Source of the DNA: Roseovarius sp. 217
GTDB lineage: Bacteria; Pseudomonadota; Alphaproteobacteria; Rhodobacterales; Rhodobacteraceae
Length of the DNA stretch: 64,000 nt
NCBI RefSeq assembly: GCF_000152845.1
Contig: NZ_CH902584.1
Span: 1,266,270-1,330,269, forward strand
Direction of reading: 5' to 3'
The notes under the pieces were generated by a model. It saw nothing but the letters and a program-made list of their open reading frames with translations, had not been told where the DNA came from and did not search any database. The stretch's first letter is position 1. Each line of letters begins with the position of its first letter. Below are positions 25,687 to 34,730 of this stretch, one piece after another. The position numbers and the translations under genes were made by a program.

Positions 25687-27095
25687 TGAGCAAAAATCTC
25701 CTGCAGCCGAATTTCCGCGATGCGCTCGACCTGACGGCAGGCCTCTGCGAATTCGGTGGCACGATCGTTTTCTATTCGACGCTGGAAGGTCGACAGGATC
25801 GAGGCCTTGCTGTGGTCGCGCACCGCGATGATGAAGGGAAAGCCGAACTTGGCGGTATAGGCATCGTTCAGCGCGGTGAAGGTGGACCGCTCTTCGTCCG
25901 TCAGCATGTCGAGCCCGGCCCCGGCTTGCTCTGTCGTGCTCTCGCGGGTGAGGCGGCCCGCCGCCGCCAGCTTGCCAGCAAGATCAGGATGGGCGATCAG
26001 AACAGCAAGGCGCTTGTCTTCGGCTGCGGAACGGAAGATCCGGGCAAGGGCATTATGCACCCCTGCCGCATTGTCGTGGGTTGGACCGAGTTCAAGATCA
26101 TAGGCCGCATCTGCGATCCACGGGCTATGCTCGAAGACTCCGCCAAACGCAGCAACAAACCCCTGTCGGTCCATCGCAGAGGGGCGCAGGGCCCGCGTTG
26201 GCGGATGCTCTTTTGCCCAATGGTCGGCGATCTGCGCGCGTGTGGCGAACCAGACACCTTCGTGGGCGAGGAAATGATCAAGCGCGCGCTTGAGAGCCAA
26301 GGCCCGGCCCGGACGCCCGGCAAGGCGACAATGCAAACCAATCGAAAGCATCTTGGGTGCGCCGGCCTGCCCCTCGGCATAGAGCATGTCGAAGCTGTCC
26401 TTCAGGTAAGTTTCGAATTGCGCACCTGTGGTGTATCCGGCCTGAATCGCAAAGCGCATGTCGTTGCAATCCATGGTGTAGGGAACAATCAACTGATCCT
26501 TGCCGCCGGCCCTCACCCAATAGGGCAGATCATCCGCATAGCTGTCGGCGATATAGGCAAAATCACCTTCTTCTGCAGCGAGGTCGACCGTGTTCATGGA
26601 GCATCGTCCGGTATACCAGCCTCGCGGGGGGGTCCCCACAACCTCGGTGTGCAGGCGGATTGCCTCGCGAATTTGCGCGCGCTCCTCCTCGGGGCTCATG
26701 TCCTTGTGTTCGATCCATTTCAGACCGTGGCTTGCGATCTCCCATTCCGCTCGTTTCATCGCCGCAAGTTGCGCTGGCGCGCGTGCAAGCGCGGTGGCGA
26801 CGCCGTAGACGGTGACCGGCAGATCCTTCAACAGGCGGTGCACGCGCCAGAAGCCCGCCCGGCTACCATATTCGTAGATCGATTCCATATTCCAGTGCCG
26901 CTGCCCCGGCCATGGGGCGGCGCCGGTGATTTCGGACAGGAACGCTTCCGAGGCGGCGTCACCGTGCAGGATGTTGTTCTCGCCGCCCTCTTCGTAATTG
27001 AGAACAATCTGGACGGCGATTTTCGCTCCGTCGGGCCAGTTGGCGACCGGAGCGTGCTCGCTATAGCCGGTCATGTCTCGTGGATATCGTGTCAT
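25683..27095 (-). CDS. puuE: Bifunctional allantoinase (PuuE) and OHCU decarboxylase
   Basis: 470 residues in two domains. Residues 1 to about 300 are a cofactor-independent polysaccharide-deacetylase-like allantoinase (VNYEEGGE-type segment at 32-39, RGWYTG at 158-163, GLHCRLAGRPGR near 253). Residues about 308-470 are an OHCU decarboxylase (GGVFEHSPWIAD with catalytic His323, LIAHPDLAGKLA, KFGFPFIIAVR). The enzyme would turn OHCU into S-allantoin and then allantoate in one chain. GGAGA lies 8 nt before the ATG at 27095. Divergent from uraH, which makes its substrate. Confidence 0.93.
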   Translation of the reverse strand: MTRYPRDMTGYSEHAPVANWPDGAKIAVQIVLNYEEGGENNILHGDAASEAFLSEITGAAPWPGQRHWNMESIYEYGSRAGFWRVHRLLKDLPVTVYGVATALARAPAQLAAMKRAEWEIASHGLKWIEHKDMSPEEERAQIREAIRLHTEVVGTPPRGWYTGRCSMNTVDLAAEEGDFAYIADSYADDLPYWVRAGGKDQLIVPYTMDCNDMRFAIQAGYTTGAQFETYLKDSFDMLYAEGQAGAPKMLSIGLHCRLAGRPGRALALKRALDHFLAHEGVWFATRAQIADHWAKEHPPTRALRPSAMDRQGFVAAFGGVFEHSPWIADAAYDLELGPTHDNAAGVHNALARIFRSAAEDKRLAVLIAHPDLAGKLAAAGRLTRESTTEQAGAGLDMLTDEERSTFTALNDAYTAKFGFPFIIAVRDHSKASILSTFQRRIENDRATEFAEACRQVERIAEIRLQEIFAQ

Positions 27096-27242
27096 GCCAT
27101 GGTTCTCCTGTTCCGATCTATTCATAAACCAGAAAATCTGAGATGTTTTTCAAAAAAAATGCGAAGCTGTGTTTTGGCAGAGTGGATTTGCCTCACATGC
27201 GGCAACCGGTTTAGAAGCATCTGAGCTTGAGGAGGCTTCAGA

Positions 27243-27596
27243 ATGACCGGTTATCTCACGACGCATGTTCTCGACACCGCACGCGGCTGCCCCGCTGAGG
27301 GGCTGAAAATCGAGCTTTTCCGGATCGAAGGCGCAGGACGGGTTTTGCTGAGAACGCTTGAGACAAATGGGGATGGGCGCACTGACAGGCAAATTCTGCC
27401 AAAGGATGAGTTTGCCACGGGCACATATGAGCTTGTGTTCCACGTCGGGGACTACCTCATGGCCTGCAATACCCCGCCGGAAGAACCGCGCTTTCTCGAC
27501 GTCATTCCAATCCGTTTTGGCATGTCGGAGGCGTCGCATTATCATGTGCCACTTCTGCTATCGCCCTTTGGCTATTCTACGTATCGCGGCAGCTAA
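27243..27596 (+). CDS. uraH: 5-hydroxyisourate hydrolase
   Basis: 117 residues, transthyretin-like. Converts 5-hydroxyisourate from PuuD to OHCU for the decarboxylase domain of PuuE. Active-site residues are in [34 protein letters not shown] carries the C-terminal YRGS signature, and no signal peptide is present. GAGGAGG precedes the ATG by 9 nt. The end overlaps the convergent LysR gene by 4 bp. Confidence 0.96.
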   Translation: MTGYLTTHVLDTARGCPAEGLKIELFRIEGAGRVLLRTLETNGDGRTDRQILPKDEFATGTYELVFHVGDYLMACNTPPEEPRFLDVIPIRFGMSEASHYHVPLLLSPFGYSTYRGS

Positions 27597-28513
27597 CGCA
27601 AAGTTTCCGCGGCCTTGATCATGGCCGCGATACGCTCGACCATGAATTCCATGAAGAGACGCGTTTTTGGGTCTTGCCAGCGGCGATGCGTAAAGAGGCA
27701 CGCCATCTGGATCGGCTCCGGTGGGGTGCGGGTCGCGACCGGAATGAGGGCTCCGGCCCTCAGGTGTTCGGCAATTTCGAAGATCGGTTTCAGCGCAACT
27801 CCCTGCCCTGCCAATGCCCAATCTGTCAGCACATCACCATCGTCGGATTCGCAGCGCCCGGAAACGCGAAATCGCTTTGGGCCATCGGGGGTCGAGAGCA
27901 GCCATTGAAACTCGGTCGCGCCCGGAAAGCGCAGATTGAGGCACTCATGCCCGTCCGCGATCAGGTCGTCACCACTCTCGGGAAGTCCTCTTTTTGCAAC
28001 GTAATCTGGCGAGGCGCAGAGAATGCGTGCGACATCCGCAATCTTGCGGATGCGTAGGTTGCTGTCTTCGGGTTGGCCAAGGAAGAAAGCGAGATCCAAC
28101 CCCTCGGTTGTCAGATCGACCTTGCGGTCGGTGAGTCTGAGCCGCACCTTGACCTCTGGATAGGCTTGCAGGAATTCAGGCACTTGGGGCGCTATCAGCC
28201 GGCGGCCAACACCCAGAGGCGCCGCCACGTAGAGCGACCCTTTCGGGTTTTCTGTCATGTTGACAATCTGCGCCTCGGCGCGTTCGACCGCCTCCAGGAT
28301 TTCGCTCGCGCCGCTGTAAAAGGATTGCCCCTGTTCCGTCGGTGTCAGACTGCGGGTTGTGCGCTGAAAGAGGCGTACGCCGAGATGCTCTTCCAGTTGT
28401 GAAATCCGCGAGGAGGTGACAGCGGGGGAAATTCGCAGATCGCGCCCGGCGGCGGACATGCTCCCCAGCTCATAGACTCGGACGAAGGTGCGGATATTGT
28501 CGAGATAGGACAT
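27593..28513 (-). CDS. LysR family regulator (second, paralogous)
   Basis: 306 residues. HTH in [25 protein letters not shown]; effector domain with [19 protein letters not shown], nearly the same as the phrase in the 23370 LysR. Divergent from puuD and convergent with uraH. The obvious hypothesis is control of puuD, while the first regulator controls xdh. Effector unknown. Confidence 0.9.
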   Translation of the reverse strand: MSYLDNIRTFVRVYELGSMSAAGRDLRISPAVTSSRISQLEEHLGVRLFQRTTRSLTPTEQGQSFYSGASEILEAVERAEAQIVNMTENPKGSLYVAAPLGVGRRLIAPQVPEFLQAYPEVKVRLRLTDRKVDLTTEGLDLAFFLGQPEDSNLRIRKIADVARILCASPDYVAKRGLPESGDDLIADGHECLNLRFPGATEFQWLLSTPDGPKRFRVSGRCESDDGDVLTDWALAGQGVALKPIFEIAEHLRAGALIPVATRTPPEPIQMACLFTHRRWQDPKTRLFMEFMVERIAAMIKAAETLR

Positions 28514-28537
28514 TGTTCTGGATTTTTTGATGCTGCT

Positions 28538-28553
28538 TGGCTTTTCTTAGCCA
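28538..28553. promoter_or_regulatory. Weak inverted repeat between lysR and puuD
   Basis: TGGCT and AGCCA flank six bases in the 100-bp divergent gap. It is a plausible regulator site by position, but the arms are short and the T-N11-A spacing is not met. Confidence 0.25.
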
Positions 28554-28613
28554 TACCAGAGCAATTCGATCTCGCCTAGAGTGCTCGGGACTTTGACACT
28601 CGGGAGGCTGGCA

Positions 28614-29849
28614 ATGTACGATCTCGCAATTCTTTGGGAATGGATCGCCTTTTCCGTTCGCTGGCTGCATGTGGTGACGGCGATGGCATGGATCGGCGCA
28701 TCGTTGTATTTCATCGCGCTTGACTTGATGCTGAAACCGAACGCCGCCCTGCCCGAAGGGGCGCATGGCGAGGAATGGGAGGTGCATGGTGGAGGGTTTT
28801 ATCACACGGTCAAGTATCTTGTGGCGCCGGCGCGGATGCCAGAGCATCTGACTTGGCACAAATGGCAGAGCTACGCGACATGGCTCTCGGGTGCGGCGCT
28901 TATGATGATGCTTTATTGGGTGGGCGGCGAGCTTTATCTGCTCGACCCGACCAAGGCCAACCTGGGGCTCTGGCAAGGAATCCTTATTTCAGGCGGTTCC
29001 CTGACGGTTGGCTGGCTGGCCTATGACAGTTTGTGCAAATCCCGCCTTGGCGCGCGGCCGACGGTGCTGATGCTGCTGCTGTTTGCCATTCTTGTCGCAA
29101 TGTCCTGGGGGTATCACCAGATCTTTACCGGGCGTGCCGCGCTCTTGCATCTGGGAGCGTTCACAGCAACGATCATGACCGCCAATGTGTTTTTTCAGAT
29201 CATGCCGAACCAGCGTATCGTGGTGGCTGACCTCAAGGCGGGTCGGATGCCTGACGCCAAATATGGCCAAATCGCCAAGTTGCGTTCAACCCATAACAAC
29301 TATCTGACTTTGCCGGTCGTGTTCCTGATGCTCTCCAACCACTATCCGCTGGCCTTCGCCACGGAGTATGCGTGGATCATCGCATCGCTGATCTTCCTGA
29401 CCGGCGTGACCATCCGACACTATTTCAACACTCTGCACAAGACTGGCACGGGCCCGCATTGGACATGGGCTGTTACAACGCTGTTGATGGTGCTGATCGC
29501 ATGGCTTTCAACCTTCTCTGGCGACGACACCTTTGACGCGGCAGAAGCCCGCACTCTGACACCCTATGAACAGAAGTTCGCAGCCGCCGAGAGCTTTGAG
29601 GATGCCTATGTCGCCGTTGTGGGCAACTGCTCGATGTGTCATGCACGCGAGCCGTCTTGGGGCGGGCTGCATTGGGCACCCAAAAACGTGTTTCTTGAAA
29701 CCGAAAGCGACGTGGCCCGCCACGCCGAGCAGATATATATGCAGGCCGGGCTGAGCCACGCGATGCCCCCACCCAATGCGATCCAGATGAGTGCAGGGTC
29801 ACGAAAGACCATTGTGACATGGGTTCGCGAAGTCCGTGAGTTGGATTAG
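28614..29849 (+). CDS. puuD: Membrane urate hydroxylase PuuD with cytochrome c domain
   Basis: 411 residues from the ATG at 28614 (GGGAGG upstream). About eight membrane segments in residues 1-300, beginning with WLHVVTAMAWIGASLYF, match the urate hydroxylase domain; residues 310-411 form a cytochrome c domain with haem motif Cys339-Ser-Met-Cys342-His343. It oxidises urate to 5-hydroxyisourate and passes electrons to the respiratory chain, replacing soluble uricase. It pairs functionally with uraH. Confidence 0.94.
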   Translation: MYDLAILWEWIAFSVRWLHVVTAMAWIGASLYFIALDLMLKPNAALPEGAHGEEWEVHGGGFYHTVKYLVAPARMPEHLTWHKWQSYATWLSGAALMMMLYWVGGELYLLDPTKANLGLWQGILISGGSLTVGWLAYDSLCKSRLGARPTVLMLLLFAILVAMSWGYHQIFTGRAALLHLGAFTATIMTANVFFQIMPNQRIVVADLKAGRMPDAKYGQIAKLRSTHNNYLTLPVVFLMLSNHYPLAFATEYAWIIASLIFLTGVTIRHYFNTLHKTGTGPHWTWAVTTLLMVLIAWLSTFSGDDTFDAAEARTLTPYEQKFAAAESFEDAYVAVVGNCSMCHAREPSWGGLHWAPKNVFLETESDVARHAEQIYMQAGLSHAMPPPNAIQMSAGSRKTIVTWVREVRELD

Positions 29850-30041
29850 TCGCATACCTCTCCCACACCGCAAGCCAACCCGATCATCTTGGCCGACACA
29901 GGTCCGAATTTGGGAAAAATTTCAACGGCCAGCGACTGGGTTCTACCTGTGGGAGTGGGCAAAACTTGGTGGCCGATGGGATGCGCTGGGGTTTTGGAAT
30001 GAGGCGGGGCCTATCATGGATGTTCGGATTTTTGTTGAGAC

Positions 30042-30064
30042 GGGTCCGTTGCAATAACTTAGCC
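30042..30064 (+). repeat. Terminal inverted repeat of IS6 remnant (left)
   Basis: Begins GGGTCCGTTGC and continues AATAACTTAGC. It matches the right end at 30593-30615 at about 19 of 23 positions when that end is reverse-complemented. Confidence 0.85.
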
Positions 30065-30095
30065 TTTGCGTGCTGAGAGCGGGCGGCGGTGTTCT

Positions 30096-30552
30096 TCACG
30101 CGGCTTCAGTGAAGAGTTTGGCCACAAAGTCGATCTCATTCGCGACCTCGATCCTGCAGGTCCCGGACAGTCTCCTGCGCCTGCCGCAGAAAAGCCCTTG
30201 CTGCCTTGGCATTGCGCCTTGCCGTCAGGCGAAAGTCAATCAATTGGCCAATTTGGTCGACGGCTCGCCCTAGAGAGCACCAACGTCCGCCGACCCGGAT
30301 ATAGGTCTCGTCGACATGCCACTGCAGCCCGCGCCACGAGCGGTGTGCGCCATAAGCCCGTTTGCGGACCTCGGGGCCGAACTTGCGAACCCAGCGATGG
30401 ATCGTAGAGGCATCGACCGTCACTCCGCGCTCGGCCAACATGTCGCGCACATCCCTGTACGGCAACGGGTAGCGACACTACCAGCGCACTGCCATACGGA
30501 CGATCTCACGAGGAAACCGGTGCCGTGTGAACGGAGTCTTACCTTGCCCCAT
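30096..30552 (-). pseudogene. IS6-family transposase, broken
   Basis: Reading from the ATG at 30552, the N-terminus (FTRHRFPREIVRMAVRW) is followed at once by an in-frame TAG, then CRYPLPYRDVRDMLAERGV, the WVRKFGPEV region, and WHVDETYIRVGG carrying the first DDE aspartate. After RRNAKAARAFLRQA the frame breaks. The true C-terminus (EIDFVAKLFTEAA) reappears in another frame and stops at 30096. The central DDE region with the second Asp and Glu is missing. Nonsense, deletion and frameshift together make it inactive. Confidence 0.9.
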
Positions 30553-30592
30553 CGGCTCCTCCATCATCGAAAAAGAGACCAAGCTACTGCGT

Positions 30593-30615
30593 CGCCAAGT
30601 TAAGGCAACGGACCC
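30593..30615 (-). repeat. Terminal inverted repeat of IS6 remnant (right)
   Basis: Reads GGGTCCGTTGCCTTAACTTG on the minus strand, pairing with the left end at 30042. Confidence 0.85.
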
Positions 30616-30646
30616 CTTTTAAGGTATTTAGATAGCTGCTCTCATC

Positions 30647-31672
30647 TTATGGATCAAAGCGTCTCAGACATATTGGGATCAAAATAACCAGCAGCAGAAT
30701 TCGGGCGAAATGATGTATTGCGACGTAGGCAGGGTCATAGCCTAATGCCAAACCAATTGCCGCCATCGCTTCGACCCCGCCGGGCGCAAATGCGATCCAG
30801 ATTTGTGCAAGAGGCAATCCCGTAAAGACGTGAGTGATACCGGCGAAGCAGAGCGACACCACGACCGCTGATCCTACCAGCAAAAGCCCTGCCCCAGATA
30901 ATTGCATGAGCTTGGAAAGCTTGATGGAGGTCAGTCTCGCACCCAACGCTGCTCCGGTAATGATGAAGCTCGCGTTAACCGCCCAGACGGGCGCGGGTCC
31001 TTGCGCCAATCCCGCGACATGGGCGCCAGCGCTCAGTAACATTCCAAACAACAAACACGCCGCAGGGATGCCCATGCGCGAACCCCAAAGTCCCAAAGAC
31101 AGTGCCGTAGAAACAAGCAGAGCGAGAGGTAAAAGGCCCATCGATGCCATTGGTAAAAAAATTCCGTCTGCATCCAGTAGCATGGCAACGGGTGGAACGA
31201 CCGACACGAGGACCAGCAAGCGGAACATTTGTAAAATCAGGATGGTCGTCGCGTCTCCTCGTCCTTCAAGCGCAAGCGCAATTGCATTTGACATCGTTCC
31301 GGGGCTCGTTGCGAGAATGGCGGTATCGCTGTCCATCCCGAAAAGTCTCTTTAACAAAAGCGCGCCCGTCATAAGTGTCGTCCAGAGGCACACCAGCAAC
31401 ATAGTGAGGCTGACTGACCAAGCACCAATTTGGCTAAGTGCTTCAGCCTCGACCCCGGCGCCCAGTGAGATGCCGATCACGCAAAATGCTAGGTCGCGGA
31501 GGCGTTGATGAACGGCCAACGAGATGGGAGTAACTGCTGCCACCGCAACCGTAAGAGTGGACCCGATCAAAGCTGCTGCTGGAAGGCCAAGGCCAAGAGC
31601 CAGAACGCCACCGCCCCCACCAAGGGTGAGGGCGACGACATGTGGCTTCAACTTACTAAGCAGCGGCGGCAC
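30647..31672 (-). CDS. AbrB-family membrane permease (PF05145 type)
   Basis: About 341 residues with 9-11 hydrophobic segments. The repeat unit LPAAALIGSTLTVAVAAV and the LATSPGTMSNAIALALEG and FAPGGVEAMAAIGLALGYDPAYVAIHH motifs define the AbrB/Gate-like family, often annotated ammonia monooxygenase-like. I place the start at GTG 31672 (AGGG 6 nt upstream), overlapping the tctA stop by 17 bp. A longer frame to 31738 would overlap by 83 bp. Function unproven; adjacency to tct genes suggests organic-acid transport or its export. Confidence 0.8.
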   Translation of the reverse strand: MPPLLSKLKPHVVALTLGGGGGVLALGLGLPAAALIGSTLTVAVAAVTPISLAVHQRLRDLAFCVIGISLGAGVEAEALSQIGAWSVSLTMLLVCLWTTLMTGALLLKRLFGMDSDTAILATSPGTMSNAIALALEGRGDATTILILQMFRLLVLVSVVPPVAMLLDADGIFLPMASMGLLPLALLVSTALSLGLWGSRMGIPAACLLFGMLLSAGAHVAGLAQGPAPVWAVNASFIITGAALGARLTSIKLSKLMQLSGAGLLLVGSAVVVSLCFAGITHVFTGLPLAQIWIAFAPGGVEAMAAIGLALGYDPAYVAIHHFARILLLVILIPICLRRFDP

Positions 31673-33164
31673 GACGTGCCCTGCGGGACAACCAAATCGG
31701 AGCAAATACCACTGCGAACGCAAGGATATAAAGAACAAGACTTGTCCAATCCTCTGTCAGGATCGCCCAATCGCCGCCCGAAATCGACAAAGCGCGGCGC
31801 AAGTTGTTTTCAAACAGCGACCCCAAGACAAAGCCGAGAATGACTGGAGCCAGTGAGAACTCCAGCTTGCGCAGGAACCAGCCAAACACCCCCAAGGCCG
31901 TGATCAGGAACAGATCATGCGGGTTGCCCACGATGGTATAGATTCCAATGAACGCAAGGATCGCAATCAGCGGCGTCAGATAATGGTGCGGGATCGTTAG
32001 CAGCCGTGCGAACAGACCGACGAGTGGCAAGTTGATCACTAGAAGGGCGACGTTGCCGATATACATGGACGCCACAAGGCCCCATGCAATCTCTGGCTTT
32101 TGCGTGAACAGGAGCGGACCAGGCTGCACGTTGAACATCAAGAGTGCCCCCAGCAAGATCGCCGTGGTCCCCGAGCCGGGAATACCAAGCGTCAGCATTG
32201 GAACCATCGCCCCGCCCGCAGCTGCGTTATTTGCCGCTTCGGGGGCGGCAAGACCGCGAATGTTGCCAGTACCAAAGCTCTTCGCTTCCTCCGGTCCCGC
32301 CAGACGCTTTTCAGTGCCATAAGCAACCGCTGAGGCGACCGAAGCGCCGGTGCCAGGTAAGACGCCGATGATAAAGCCGATCAAAGAGGACCGCAGGATT
32401 GTCCAGCGCAGCTTAATGATATCGGCGGCCTGCACAAAACTTTTGTCGACAGGCAAGGACTTGAGCGTCCCTTTCACTTGCTGTTCTACCAGGTGGAGCA
32501 GTTCGGCCATCCCGAACAAGCCGACCACGACAATCAGGAAGTCAATGCCTGCAAGCAGGTCAGGAATCCCGAACGTATAGCGCGGCACGCCAGTATTGGC
32601 GTCGATGCCAATGGTGGCCAGCATCAGCCCGATGAGGGCGCCGAGCAATGTCTTGACAGTGCTTTTGCCAACGAGTGAGGCCAGAGATGCAAATGCAAAG
32701 ACCATCAACGCCACGTAGTTCGCAGGTGAAAACCCAACGGCGACGGATGCGAGGAGCGGACCAAAGAGTGTCATCAGGACGACCGCAATCGTGCCTCCGA
32801 TAAAACTTGCCACAGCCGAAGTAGATAGGGCTTTGCCAGCCTCGCCGCGCAAGGCCATCGGGTGACCGTCAAGGGTCGTCATGACTGCGCTCGCATCACC
32901 AGGCACGTTGAGCAGGATCGAAGAAATTCGCCCACCATATTCTGCGCCGTAGTATATACCGGCGAGCAAAATAAGCGCGCTTTCGGGCGGGAAGTTTAGG
33001 CCATAGGCGATCGGAAGCAGGATCGCGACGCCATTGATTGGCCCAAGCCCCGGAAGTGCGCCAATGAGCGTGCCAAGGAAACAGCCGACCATCACCAACA
33101 AGAGGTTAAAGGGGTCAAGTGCTACGGAAAAGCCCGTCGACAGGCCTGAAAGAATCGCATCCAT
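31656..33164 (-). CDS. tctA: Tripartite tricarboxylate transporter large permease TctA
   Basis: 502 residues, about 11-12 membrane segments. Family signatures: GTLIGALPGLGPINGVAILLP near the N-terminus, GIYYGAEYGGRISSILLNVPG, and GVLPGTGASVASAVAYG with its second PGxG half-repeat. It drives proton- or sodium-coupled uptake of a carboxylate delivered by TctC. Start and tctB stop share one base (TAATG), showing coupling. Confidence 0.94.
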   Translation of the reverse strand: MDAILSGLSTGFSVALDPFNLLLVMVGCFLGTLIGALPGLGPINGVAILLPIAYGLNFPPESALILLAGIYYGAEYGGRISSILLNVPGDASAVMTTLDGHPMALRGEAGKALSTSAVASFIGGTIAVVLMTLFGPLLASVAVGFSPANYVALMVFAFASLASLVGKSTVKTLLGALIGLMLATIGIDANTGVPRYTFGIPDLLAGIDFLIVVVGLFGMAELLHLVEQQVKGTLKSLPVDKSFVQAADIIKLRWTILRSSLIGFIIGVLPGTGASVASAVAYGTEKRLAGPEEAKSFGTGNIRGLAAPEAANNAAAGGAMVPMLTLGIPGSGTTAILLGALLMFNVQPGPLLFTQKPEIAWGLVASMYIGNVALLVINLPLVGLFARLLTIPHHYLTPLIAILAFIGIYTIVGNPHDLFLITALGVFGWFLRKLEFSLAPVILGFVLGSLFENNLRRALSISGGDWAILTEDWTSLVLYILAFAVVFAPIWLSRRARRAAAA

Positions 33165-33631
33165 TATTCAGCGTCCCCGCGAAAGAATTCTAGTGCAGCC
33201 TCGACCGTTTCGCCTTCTGGCAAATTAAGGCCCATGAGCGTGAAACAGAGCAAATAGCCAAACACGCCTACTCCTAAGCCAAAGGCCAAGGCCCCAAGCC
33301 GCGGCGCGCCTAGCGTCAGGGCAACGATCGAGCCGAAGAGAATTGTCGAGATGATGAAGCCGAGCGGTTCATAGAGTTCGGCATAAGCAAACAGCAACAC
33401 CACCATCAGGGCGATCCTGAACCAAGTGTATTTTGTAACCGCAAAGGGTTCGGCGTCCGGACGCCAAAGTATATACAGAATGCAAGGAATAGCGGCTCCG
33501 GCAAGAATGCGCGGCCAGCTTTCGGGACCCAGAGGGTCGTATTGGAACGGCGCTTGGATCAACGTCCACGCGATATAAGCGTAGGCTAGTGTCACGATCA
33601 GCAGAAAGCTGGCGAAAAGACGGTCGGCCAT
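33164..33631 (-). CDS. tctB: Tripartite tricarboxylate transporter small permease TctB
   Basis: 155 residues with four hydrophobic segments, the normal TctB topology. Sequence conservation in this family is low; identification rests on topology and its place between tctC and tctA. AAGGAGG lies 6 nt before the ATG at 33631, which decides this start over 33649. Confidence 0.88.
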   Translation of the reverse strand: MADRLFASFLLIVTLAYAYIAWTLIQAPFQYDPLGPESWPRILAGAAIPCILYILWRPDAEPFAVTKYTWFRIALMVVLLFAYAELYEPLGFIISTILFGSIVALTLGAPRLGALAFGLGVGVFGYLLCFTLMGLNLPEGETVEAALEFFRGDAE

Positions 33632-33700
33632 GGACTGCCTCCTTGGCAAAATAGCGACAAGCCGCCGCCACTTGGGCGACGGCCGATCGGATTAGTCAGA

Positions 33701-34666
33701 TCAGTTGAGCAAGCCTGCTTCTGTGCTGATTGTGCGCAGAAGGTCCATGTTGGTCGAGATTGCAGCAGTCAGGTCGTCACCCGCGAGATTAAGCGGCAAC
33801 AGGCCTTTTTCTGCCTGCACTGTCGCGAATTCTGGCGCTGCGTAAGCTGCCTCGAATGTCGAAACCCAAGCATCATAGTCTTCGTCAGAAACGTCGCCGC
33901 CCATGTAGAAGCCACGCATGATGGTCCATTCGACATCAAAGCCTTGCTCTTTTGCGGTTGGGATCTCTGCGAAGATACCGTCAAGGCGCGCCGGAGACAT
34001 CGACGCAAGAACGCGCATTGTGCCGGCTTCGAGATGTGCGGTCATTTCGCCCATGTCGCCAGTGTAGACGCCAATGGAACCACCCAAAAGTGCTGCGATC
34101 GCGTCGCCGCCGCCATCAAACGCAACATAACGCATCGCTCTTGGATCGCCACCAGCACCACGCAGCAATAGCGCAGCTTTCATCCAATCCTGTGAGCCAA
34201 CGGATCCACCGGCACCGATCACAACCGATGCAGGATCCGCGCTAAAGTCTGCCATAAGCGCGCTCAGGTCCTGATATGGGCTATCTGCACGCACGATTAC
34301 AGCGCCGAAGTCAGCACCGGCAGTTGCCACCCAGCGAACATCATTCTCATCAAACTCGCCGTATTTGCCCGTCACAATGTTCAAAAGCGAACCCGTCGAA
34401 AATGCAACAATTGCACTTGCGTCGTCGGTCCGCGTGGTGTTGAAAAGGCTATAGGCAACTGCGCCGATACCGCCGGGCATGAAGCTTACTTCCATTGCGG
34501 TTCCCAACTGTGGCGCCAAGCCTGTTTGCGCAATACGACAAGTCAGGTCAAAACCACCACCTGGGTTCGCAGGTGCGACACATTCTGGTCGAGTGATTTC
34601 GGCAAAAGCTGGCACAGCCAGAGTTGCGGCAACGGCAAACGCGCCGCAGAGGCGGATCAAAGTCAT
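33701..34666 (-). CDS. tctC: Tripartite tricarboxylate transporter substrate-binding protein TctC
   Basis: 321 residues. Signal peptide MTLIRLCGAFAVAATLAVPAFA, then the Bug/TctC domain: CVAPANPGGGFDLTCR at the ligand loop, followed by FMPGGIGAVAYSLFN and VIGAGGSVGSQDW. Captures a di- or tricarboxylate in the periplasm. Start placed at the ATG after GGGAGGAG; a TTG-started longer frame to 34762 would lack a signal peptide and run through the operator array. Divergent from tctD. Confidence 0.93.
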   Translation of the reverse strand: MTLIRLCGAFAVAATLAVPAFAEITRPECVAPANPGGGFDLTCRIAQTGLAPQLGTAMEVSFMPGGIGAVAYSLFNTTRTDDASAIVAFSTGSLLNIVTGKYGEFDENDVRWVATAGADFGAVIVRADSPYQDLSALMADFSADPASVVIGAGGSVGSQDWMKAALLLRGAGGDPRAMRYVAFDGGGDAIAALLGGSIGVYTGDMGEMTAHLEAGTMRVLASMSPARLDGIFAEIPTAKEQGFDVEWTIMRGFYMGGDVSDEDYDAWVSTFEAAYAAPEFATVQAEKGLLPLNLAGDDLTAAISTNMDLLRTISTEAGLLN

Positions 34667-34730
34667 TGGGGTCTCCTCCCTTTTGAGACAAGCGGGTTTG
34701 TCCCACCACGAAGGGACCCTACAGAGTGAT

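Larger units (their letters stand above)
30042..30615. mobile_element. Decayed IS6-family insertion sequence
   Basis: 574 bp bounded by imperfect terminal inverted repeats starting GGGTCCGTTGC. It contains one damaged transposase. Intact IS6 elements run about 750-880 bp, so roughly 200-300 bp have been lost internally. The flanking octamers (GTTGAGAC and CTTTTAAG) do not match, so no target duplication remains. Confidence 0.85.

Noticed and set aside
25686..27224. 512-codon open frame opposite the allantoinase fusion
   Set aside because: Antisense shadow; the minus-strand gene carries both enzyme signatures and a good ribosome site.
29836..30057. 73-codon frame between puuD and the IS6 remnant
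   Set aside because: No ribosome site, no family resemblance, and it overlaps both the puuD end and the IS terminal repeat.
30136..30465. 109-codon frame read as an intact small IS6 transposase
   Set aside because: It is only the middle of the gene: the true N-terminus lies upstream of an in-frame stop, and the C-terminus is frameshifted.
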